Of a stretch of DNA of 64,000 nt, positions 56,137 to 64,000 are shown piece after piece. Source of the stretch: Saussurea involucrata (Eukaryota; Streptophyta; Magnoliopsida; Asterales; Asteraceae). Numbering within the stretch: position 1 is the stretch's first letter; each line of letters begins with the position of its first letter. The translations under genes and the position numbers were made by a program. The notes beneath the pieces were generated by a model, which was not told where the DNA came from, did no database searches, and saw nothing but the letters and a program-made list of their open reading frames with translations. Location of the stretch: positions 5,832,501-5,896,500 of the forward strand of contig CM066315.1 in assembly GCA_033807775.1 (NCBI GenBank), read 5' to 3'.

Positions 56137-57186
56137 TGTTGGTCCCAGCTATGGATTAGCAATGGTAAACAAGTATTGTAGAAGGGGGGTTGAATACAAT
56201 ACACAAAATTTTTCACTTAATTAATTCTTTATTGATTTAAAATCAAGAATTACACATAGAAAACTTAAAGATTGTTGCGGAACAAAACAGATAAAATCTG
56301 CTTAAACAATCTAACACAAAGTCACACAGAGAATAAGAACAGTTGTAAAACACTTAGAACACAAATGAACTTCTTGAGAGAGAAATGCGCCAGCACTTGA
56401 AAGCTTGAGAGTCTGAAAACTGGTGTGTTACAAGGTTGAAGATGATCTCCTTTTATAGTGCCTTGTGCATTAAATGCAATGGACACTTGTCAAATAGAGC
56501 ATGGAAGGCAGATAGGAAGCATGTCTTCTGAAAAGTAATTTTGTCTTTTTACTTTTGTCTTCAAGCGTTGACCTGCTGGTTGAAGCAGAAGTTTCTTGAA
56601 AGAGATTAGAAATCCAAAGAACCTTTTTCTGATCTTCGGATGATGTCTCTATCAATGCAAGATATCCTGAATATATTCTGCAGATAAAGTTAATTTACCT
56701 GCTGAAATTTCTTTGCCGAAGATATGCCTAACATGTCTTCAAGAATTTTGCCTAACATGTTATCTTCTTCAAAAATCTTGCCGAAGATATGCCTAACATG
56801 TCTTCAAGATTTTGCTTAACCTGTTATCTTCTTCAAAGATCTTGCCGAAGATATGCCTAACATGTCTTCAAGGACTTTGCCTAACATTTCATCTTGTAAC
56901 ATGTCTTCAAAGATCTTGCCTAACATTTCATCTTCCAACATGTCTTCAAAAACTTCAAGTGAACTGGCCTAAGACTTTAGGAAGTCTTCAAGTAGCAGCT
57001 TAATCTTTGGTTGAGAAGTCTATCTTCAATCCGCTTTGAAGATATACTTCTACTTTGTTTCTTCAGTTGATCTTCGACTTCACCAAACATTTTTATACAA
57101 TTAAACTGCTTGAACCTAAAGATTATTCTAAGTATGAATGTGAAATTGAGAGACTTAGGTCATCTTCAAATCTAAGTGACCCAACA
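56137..57186 (-). repeat. 5' LTR of the young Sirevirus-like element
   Basis: It is the same length as the 3' LTR, with about thirteen substitutions between them. On the minus strand it opens TGTTGGGTCACTTAG at 57186. The 64-65-bp tandem block is at about 56713-56950. Confidence 0.95.
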
Positions 57187-58852
57187 GGATCTGCTAGAGC
57201 TTCATCAATCTTCTTGGGTTCAATAAGAGAGAGAAAGTTCATATAGAGACAAATATTTCATACTCCTCTGTGAGTTTGGACACCAGTTGTTGATCACCAA
57301 TGATTTGATCTATGGGGTGATCTTTGGTCCATTTTGTGGCAAGAGGTAAAGGTGGTGGAATGTTTTGTGTGGAGTAAGTTGATGGAGTGGGATCAGAGGT
57401 TCGGTGGAAGGCAGAAATGTCGGTGGTAGGTGCAGGATCGGTGGAAGGCTGTATTTTCGGTGGTAGGGTGCATGTCGGTGTGAGAATGCATATTGGTGGG
57501 AGAGTTCATGTCGGTGGGGAGAAGGTCAATTTCGGTAGAAGAAGTATTATGTACTATGGAAGGTGACCAAACTTGGTTATTTGAGGTAGAGGAATTTGAA
57601 GGAGTTAAAGGAACGGAGGATGCATCGGTGGGAGTGACTATAGGAGCATCACCTATGCATGAAGAAATCCATCTGTGTAATTCATCATCATCATTTGAGA
57701 GAGATGATTATCTTAGATCATCAAATTTGACATGAATAGACTCATCAATGCATTTTCTCCTGAGATTATACACCCGATATGCTTTGGAGGATAGAGAGTA
57801 TCCAACAAACATTCCTTCATCAGCTTTGGGATCAAATTTCCCAAGATTGTCACGATCATTCAGGATGAAGCACACACAGCCAAAGACATGAAGAAAGCCT
57901 ATATTTGGTTTTCTGCCACGGAAAACTTCATAAGGAGTCTTATCATGCCTTTTGGAGATTGCCGACCTATTTTGGGTAAAGCAAGCAGTATTAACAGCTT
58001 CAGCCCAAAAATAGGAAGGAAGATTTGATTCACTTAGCATTGATCTAACAGCCTCACGTAGAGTTATGTTCTTCCTTTCCACGACTCCATTTTGTTGAGG
58101 AGTCCTAACGACAAAGAAATTTTGAGAAATTCCTTTCTCATTGAAGAAGTCTTCAAGAGCACTGTTTCTGAATTCAGTGTCATTGTCACTTCTCACCGAA
58201 CGTACAAGTTGTCCATTTAGAACTTCATTTTTCTTGACAAAGTTGATGATTTCTTCAGTTGCATCACTTTTATACCTAAGAAAAGACACCCAAGTATATC
58301 TAGTAAATTCATCAACAATTACAAGAATGTACCTTTTGCCTCCAAGACTGGGAGTGCTGGCTGGTCCACATAGATCCATGTGCAGAATTTGGAGAGGAAG
58401 AGTGATGGAAGAGCCTTGCTTGGTCTTGAAGGAAGTTTTGGTGAGCTTGCCTTTTTCACATGCATCACACAGCTTTTATTTAACAAAGTTCAACTTTGGC
58501 ATGCCAGACACCAGCTCTTTGTTTGAAATTTTGTGGAGTGTTTTGAAGTTGAGATGAGACCGACGTTTATGCCACATCCAATTTCTTTTGGTTGTGTCAT
58601 CCGACACAAAACATACACTAGATGAATTATTATTTTGTCCCATATCTATGATATAGACATTCTCCATTCTATTTTCGGAAAGAACCACTTTCATGTTTTT
58701 GTCAACAACAGTACAGATACAAAGTTCGAAGATAACTTTATATCCTAGATCACACAGTTGGCTGATACTGAGGAGATTATGCATGAGGCCTTCAACAAAT
58801 GCCACTTTATTGAAGGTGACAGATCCATTTGTGAGAGTTCCATATCCTTTGG

Positions 58853-59489
58853 TGTTAGGATCCAAGCGCTTACCACTACGCCAAAAGCAATTGCTGGTGG
58901 AGAAGGCGCAACTTATTTCCATATAGCGTAGCAGCCAGCGCCACGTTTCGATTTAGGAAGATGCTGGTCAATGACTCAACAATCCCCCCCCAGCATCTGC
59001 CAGCACTAACGAGAGCTTCACTAGAAGTCAATGGCTGCACAGCATGCCTTTGGCATTTTAAATGCACTCCATGGGATTCGAACCCGTGACCTGCTCTGAT
59101 ATCACACGTTAAGATCCAAGCGCTTACCGCTACGCCAAAAGCAATTGCTGGTGGAGAAGGCGCAACTTATTTCCATATAGCGTAGCAGCCAGCGCCACGT
59201 TTCGATTTAGGAAGATGCTGGTCAATGACTCAACAATCCCCCCCCAGCATCTGCCAGCACTAACGAGAGCTTCGCTAGAAGTCAATGGCTGCACAGCATG
59301 CCTTTGGCATTTTAAATGCACTCCATGGGATTCGAACCCGTGACCTGCTCTGATACCACATGTTTGGATCCAAGCGCTTACCACTACGCCAAAAGCAATT
59401 GCTGGTGGAGAAGGCGCAACTTATTTCCATATAGCGTAGCAGCCAGCGCCATGTTTCGATTTAGGGAGATGTTGGTCAATGACTCAACA
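58853..59489 (-). mobile_element. Tandem TRIM-like element, three LTRs, TSD tttgg
   Basis: It has three 129-bp LTRs (58853-58981, 59107-59235, 59361-59489) and two 125-bp internal segments (58982-59106, 59236-59360), with an exact period of 254 bp. Flanks are tttgg at 58848-58852 and 59490-59494. On the minus strand each LTR is TGTTGAG...AACA (the middle one ends AACG). Each internal segment opens with the iMet primer site TGGTATCAGAGC (for example 59358 down to 59347) and closes with a polypurine tract containing G8 just before the next LTR. The element has no coding capacity, and short frames in it are chance. It would depend on another element's enzymes. Inserted in the protease-integrase region of the old Sirevirus-like copy. 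Confidence 0.93.
59328..59391 (-). promoter_or_regulatory. Pol III-like A and B boxes spanning an LTR/internal border
   Basis: On the minus strand TGGCGTAGTGG (59391-59381, in the LTR) matches the tRNA A box. GGTTCGAATCC (59338-59328, in the internal segment) is an exact B box. They are 42 bp apart. The second set is at 59137-59127 (one change) with 59084-59074. A TTTT lies just upstream of each A box, so a transcript from one unit could end at the next. The first LTR has an A box (58883-58873) but no B box after it. Confidence 0.7.
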
Positions 59490-61954
59490 TTTGGTGTAGC
59501 CTCTAGAGTTGTCACCAAAAGTTACAGATGGACCTTTTTCAGACACATAGTTGATGAGAAAATATTTATTTCCTGTCATGTGGCGTGAGCACCCACTATC
59601 CAGATACCATATTTGATGGTGCTCAAAAACCTGCATGCACACACAAATTAGTTCTTAGGTACCCATTTGGTGGTGGGTCCTTTGGGGTTAGAAGAGGAAG
59701 AGTCCTTAGGTGTGGTTCTGTCCATTCTTTCCTTTGGACAATCCTTAGCAAGATGAAAAGTGTCACCACAGTTATAACACTTTCTGTAGATAAAAGTCTT
59801 TTTAGGTTTTTGCAATTTCTCTTTTCCTTTTGATATGACATTAACTTGAATAGCTTTTGGACCAAAGGATGAGATGAGAGGAGGAAAACTTAAAATCCCA
59901 TTACCAGAGGTGGAAGCAAATTTGGAAAGATTTCTTGAAGTGTTTTTGAAATGTTCTTTCCCAAGATCTGAGGATTTTCTTTTTAAAGGAAAATCGGTAT
60001 CATTAGCTCTTTTGAAAATCTTAGCTTTTGAAGAGTTAGAAGAAGAGGCTTCATCAATGTTTAAATCCTTTAAAAGATCATGGATGGGTTTTGAAACATC
60101 ATTGGAATCCTCTTTTTCCATGGTTTGAACAGACGAAGATTCTTTAGCTTTTATAAACATTCCAAACTTTAAAGCTTCACCTAGATCTAAAGAGTTTAAA
60201 GAAATAGAGTCACAAGAGCTTAACTCTGAGGCATCATCCTATACACTTGAGGTAGAAACAAGAGCTTGAGCAGAGGTGTCAGGAATGGTTTTTCCAAATC
60301 CTAAACCAAATTTATTATTACCACTGATTTGGTCTTGAAAGATTTGCTCAAGATTTTTTGAAGAACTTGTTCATTTTCTAACAACCTCTTGTTCTCTTTT
60401 AAGTTTCTTGAAAAGCTTGTTTTTCTCCTTTGAAATAATGTGATTTATGGTTTTAAGATCCTCAAGCTCAGCTTTGATTTCCTCAAACCTTTCAAGTTTA
60501 GACATACAAATTTCAAGTTGAAAAATGAGGTTTTTAACTTGAACAAATTTTCTTTTCTTGCTATCATTGACAGTATAAAAGTCTTTAGTTAAAGATTCAT
60601 AAGCATCAATCTTTTCACTATCAGTCATATCATTAAAGGGATTTACCTGAGAGTATGATGTTGAGCACCCAGTTGACACCAGAGCCATTGGAGAGGTAGC
60701 TTTTTCAGAATCTTCCATATCTTCTGATATGGCCATGAAACACATATTGGGAGAATCACTGTCAGAAGTTTCTTCATCCCAATTATGAGTTTCTACCATG
60801 AGACCTTTTCCTTTTCTTAAAAGACCTTCACTCATTTCTTTCTCTTTCTTGTATTTTGTCTTATATTTCTCAGCACGTTCCTGATGGTCTTGGGAAGAGG
60901 ATTGAGTATCTTTCTTGGAAAAGGTTGATTTTAAAGAGTTGTTTTTGGGTTTCTCATATTTGGAAGAATATTTGTCAGAAGATGTGGTCCTAGAATTTGC
61001 AACACGCTTGCTTCTACACTCAGAAGCAAAGTGTCCTTTCTTACCACAGTTAAAACACTCTTCATTGGACTTATCAGAAGAGGGAGTCTTGGAAGAAGAG
61101 GATTTTCTGAAATTTTTGGATTTGTTAAAAGGACGAGATTTGTTCTTAAAACCAGCCATCATAGCCATTTCATCAGACACCTGCTCAACCAAGATTTCCT
61201 TACCTTCATCATCAGCATCACTTAGATATGCCTCCGTTTGGTGGGTAGAGTTGTTTTGGCTGTCATTGTCAGAGTCTGATGAAGGATAGGTGATTCTAGG
61301 AACATTTTGAGATTTTTTGGAATTTTCACTGACAAGAGCTATAGAATAGCCCTTTATCTCCTTGATGAAAGATTTCCTTTGTAACTTGGTTTGTTCAAAG
61401 TTGAAGAGAGTTCCATACAAAACAGTTAAGGGCATGAATTCAAGGTCTTGGTAGTCTTGATGCAAATGCATATATTCTCCCAGAATTCAGGGAGACAGTC
61501 CATGAATTTGCATAAGACTTCCTCATTATCATAGACTCTGCCCAATAACTTCACATCATTTAAAAGAGAGTTGAAACGATTATAGTAGCTAGGAAGAGAT
61601 TCACCTTTTTCATAAGTGAAGAGTTCATACTTTCTGATGAGAGCGATCTTTTTGCTCTTCTTCACTTCCTCTGTACCTTCGTACAGAACACACAATGTAG
61701 TCCACATCTCTTTAGCAGTTTCAAAGTTAACCAGAGAGTGATAGACCTCATCAGGAAGTGATAGTGCAATGATTGCTCTTAGCTTATAATCAAGAGAAAC
61801 CAAACGTTTTTCCTCATCAGTATATTTCTTAGGATTTCTAAGGATATAATGACCAGTAGCTTTAGATTTCTCTTTGTCAGAAGGCTTAGAATCATCGGAG
61901 TCACTAGAGTCCTCCTTATCAGCGGTTTATTTACCAGGCCTCTGCGTTTCATAG

Positions 61955-64000
61955 TGTAACACCCTAAAATCAGGGCTAATTTAAACCTCAAAAAAATCCA
62001 CAAGTTATGATCAAACAACATCAAACTTATATAACAAGAGTATCAACGGTAAGGTTTTTATATACATAAAACATCTAACTCAAATAACCTATTAATCTAA
62101 TCATAACATCATAATCAGATTAACTAGGTTATCTAATTATCTGTCCCAAAGCATCAAAAGAATGTCTAGATCCTCTGCCATCTCCAAGTTTGAATCTTTC
62201 CAAAAGTTCTCATCTCACATCCCTGCTTACTTCCCGGAGCTTGTACCTAGTAAGAAAATTTAACTTGAACAATTAGGCTTTCGCCTAGTGAGAATACTCA
62301 AATCAAATTAAAATTTAACAATTAAAATATTAATAGATAAGTCAAACCTGTTTTCACCCATCTTACCGTACAACAACTCCTTTCAACAATGGGAATCTAC
62401 CCCACTCCCATAATCATGACTAATTCATCTAGTCATAATATCACTACCAAGAGTTTACCACGAATCATCCCATATTCGAGGTTATTACTCTCATTCAAGA
62501 AATTACAAATCAAAACTTGCCTATTTCTTGATTCGGAAGTAGAGATTACAAATTACGTTATGCCTATCTCTAATCTTCCCTCCAAAATGGGAAATCTCTG
62601 ATCTTCCCTATGAAATGGAAATCTCTGATCTTCCATTCGAAATGGGAATTACAAATCAATATCTGCCTATTCCACATTTCACGTCCTCCCCACCTCAGAA
62701 TCAATGGCCCCAATGGGATTTAATATATCGCGATTCACAACCGGGGCCCCCGATGATTCAAGGTACACTCATCCCTAGAAATTACATCATATAGTCAATG
62801 GCTAGTAATCGGTTCCCATTAGACCGTACTAAGTTGCCCCCGATGACTTGATGACAACTTCTAGCTAAAACAAACATAGTGCCTATGGATCCATTATACT
62901 CTAACATATGCATATACAATACCATATACTACATCTCATAACATATTCTATAAAAAGAATATAAATATTTCATCACCTCAACTTCTTAACTATCCCCTTT
63001 TTGCAATTTAGCACGGGGATCCCAACATAGCATAACTCATAGTCATCTATTTGGACTCATTACTGATTAAGACAAGTCCTTACAATTATCAACAATTTAC
63101 ATCAGAATCAACTTTGTAACAGAATGAAAATTGCGCCAATAACAGAAATGCATAAATGAAACATTGCGCCAACATGAGTATTGCGCTACCAACGCTGGCG
63201 CAATACTCACTTTTCGCAAGCAAGGCAGGCGCAATACTCACTTTGCGCAACCAACGTTAGCGAGATTCTCACTTTGCGCCACCAAGGCTGGCGAGATTCT
63301 CACTTCTCGCCAGTACTGTTCATCATCATCTTCAACGAGTTCAGTTCACCATTTTCTCTAATTAAGCCTACTACTTCTCAATTAAGTTATACCAAAGTGT
63401 TCAGACATTCATATAACATATCTATTCCAACTTTAATTGCTTAATTTTAAGGAGAATGAATAAACTCACCTGAGTTGTAGATGATGGAATACTGCAATCG
63501 GATGCCAATACGTTGATACAAGTCACACCCAAGACGCCTTTACCTAAAACCATAACCGATTACTATCATATAGTAATCAACACACTTGTTCCGATAAACG
63601 AGACGTAGACCAAACTTTATACTTCTTATTACCCCTAGAATAGTCCTAGATAAGTTTACATCTGATTTACATAAGCTTTAACAAATTACACAACACTGAA
63701 ATGCATCATGTACAAGCATAATTGTAGTTCATGTTACTTTTTCTCATACTTAGAGAACAAATTAGGCTTTGACATCTAAATGAAAAACGTACTACTATCT
63801 CTTAGGAAACTAATCGCACACGATTCACCTTATTTGGATCAATGACCATTTTTATATGAATTTTACAAAAACAGTCTGCAAATCCCGAGTTTCATACGAT
63901 TAGGTCTGGAAAATCAAGGTTTTGAGCCATTTAGACTCCGAATCAGCTCTTACTGTAACTACAGAAATGGTCTAGACTCTTAAAGCTTTCCAACGATATA
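61955..64000 (-). mobile_element. Tekay-type LTR, runs past the window end
   Basis: On the minus strand its 3' end is GATTTTAGGGTGTTACA at 61955. Landmarks in reverse order are CACTAGGCGAAAGCC (62277-62292), the GGGGGCAACTTAG / GGGGCCCCGGTT-like block (62700-62850), a motif array (63130-63310) and a donor-like CTCAG/GTGAGT (near 63470). The 5' end lies outside. The candidate duplication is catag (61950-61954). It truncates gag of the old Sirevirus-like element. It may be a solo LTR or one side of a full element. Confidence 0.8.
63130..63315. repeat. GCGCAATACTCAC / GCGAGATTCTCAC array
   Basis: Degenerate units of about 35 bp combine TTGCGC(C), ACCAACG and (T)GGCGCAATACTCAC or GGCGAGATTCTCAC. 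It is the private motif array of this LTR. Confidence 0.85.

Larger units (their letters stand above)
45348..57186 (-). mobile_element. Complete Sirevirus-like copia element, TSD ggatc
   Basis: The 11,839-bp element is on the minus strand: 5' LTR (57186-56137), tRNA-iMet primer site, gag, pol, 761-bp spacer, env-like ORF, polypurine tract, 3' LTR (46397-45348). Both LTRs are 1,050 bp and start and end TGTTGG...CCAACA. They differ at about thirteen positions by eye, roughly 1.2%, or about half a million years at 1.3e-8 per site per year. Flanks are ggatc at 45343-45347 and 57187-57191. The large size, the extra ORF 3' of pol and the copia gene order (integrase before reverse transcriptase) fit the Sirevirus (SIRE/Maximus) group. 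The lineage name is inferred. Its target was pol of an older relative of the same family. Confidence 0.95.
29512..61954 (-). mobile_element. Old Sirevirus-like copia element, split by nested insertions
   Basis: Minus-strand pieces in order are gag to integrase and part of the pol linker (61954-57187, itself interrupted at 58853-59489), reverse transcriptase and RNase H (45347-43908), pol-env spacer (35788-35047, 32647-32508 and 30190-29912), and env-like start (29911-29512). The insertions between pieces are each bounded by 5-bp duplications (tttgg, ggatc, ctaag, gagac, gtttt), so removing them restores one collinear element. Both LTRs are lost: the gag side at 61954 to a Tekay-type LTR, the env side at 29511 to a recombination junction. 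Only order is claimed here, not function. Confidence 0.85.
57187..61954 (-). pseudogene. Old Sirevirus-like gag, protease, integrase relic
   Basis: On the minus strand, gag enters truncated at 61954 (the first 70 or so codons are lost to an LTR). The capsid-like part is at 61803-61426 and 61471-60371 in two frames. It has a CCHC knuckle CFNCGKKGHFASEC (about 61020-61060), a coiled coil, a stop near 60370, then a second knuckle and the conserved gag end KWVPKN (59648). The protease HHQIWYLDSGCSRHMTG follows in the -1 frame (59620-59570) and is soon broken by the TRIM-like insertion. The integrase finger and core follow (58922-58476 and 58379-57708), with DLCGPASTPS, VRSDN.TEF and PQQNGVVERKN. 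A stop lies near 58476 and others near 57710. The linker then runs to the younger element at 57187. It is homologous throughout to the younger copy. Confidence 0.9.

Noticed and set aside
46398..57186. Two separate copia genes facing the kinase region
   Set aside because: Paired 1,050-bp LTRs, a primer site, a polypurine tract and ggatc duplications show one retrotransposon, not host genes.
57360..57500. Relation between the TCGGTGG repeats here and the 35047-35788 spacer
   Set aside because: Here the repeats lie in the Ser/Pro-rich linker of pol in the old copy. The resemblance is short and probably reflects composition.
58876..59384. Repeated 60-84-codon frames with identical ends
   Set aside because: They are the translated TRIM unit. 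The element's LTR and primer-site structure explains the repetition.
59328..59391. A tRNA gene, from the A and B boxes
   Set aside because: The sequence between the boxes does not give a proper anticodon arm, no acceptor stem is visible, and the boxes belong to a retroelement with LTRs and duplications.

Overview
This is a gene-poor, transposon-rich stretch of plant nuclear DNA. The evidence is two ordinary angiosperm genes, several families of plant LTR retrotransposons, and many small DNA-transposon derivatives. The host is most likely a eudicot. The repeat style reminds me of Asteraceae, but that is only a guess and nothing in the window fixes the family.

Only two host genes can be supported. 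The first is a six-exon receptor-like cytoplasmic kinase of the RLCK-VII/PBL type on the plus strand (18814-23784, 404 aa when spliced). It has a TATA-like box at 18442, and its introns hold Tourist-like MITEs, a hAT-like element and a 306-bp solo LTR. The second is an intronless ubiquitin-40S ribosomal protein S27a fusion gene on the minus strand (26504-26965), with telo-box and site II motifs upstream, as expected for a plant ribosomal-protein promoter.

Left part (1-18 kb): a partial LTR of a TGATAT family, a Tekay-type LTR, a decayed Ty1/copia element, a clean 1,667-bp solo LTR with TSD tcaat (8903-10569), then a field of terminal-inverted-repeat elements. These include a 927-bp element with a perfect 76-bp palindrome, an element with a GC-rich core that looks captured, and Tourist-like elements with TAA/TTA duplications.

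Right part (28-64 kb): one old Sirevirus-like copia element on the minus strand has been split by at least six later insertions, most with exact target-site duplications. They are a solo LTR (30191-32507, gtttt), another solo LTR (32648-35046, gagac) that itself holds a hAT element (33820-34592, cttggaag), a complete Tekay-type Ty3/gypsy chromovirus (35789-43907, ctaag), a complete younger Sirevirus-like element (45348-57186, ggatc), a 637-bp tandem TRIM-like element (58853-59489, tttgg), and a Tekay-type LTR that cuts off the gag end (from 61955). The younger Sirevirus has 1,050-bp LTRs, a tRNA-iMet primer site, gag and pol with disabling lesions, and an open 911-codon third ORF in the env-like position between pol and the 3' LTR. 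The old element keeps a relic of the same ORF at 29512-29911.

The most unusual object is the TRIM-like element. It has three 129-bp LTRs alternating with two 125-bp internal segments, each with a tRNA-iMet primer site and a G-rich polypurine tract. Good matches to the RNA polymerase III A and B boxes lie on either side of each LTR/internal junction. A second pattern is that every Tekay-type LTR here carries its own private array of a short degenerate motif. Coordinates of LTRs and duplications were read directly from the sequence. Ages, lineages and functions are inference.
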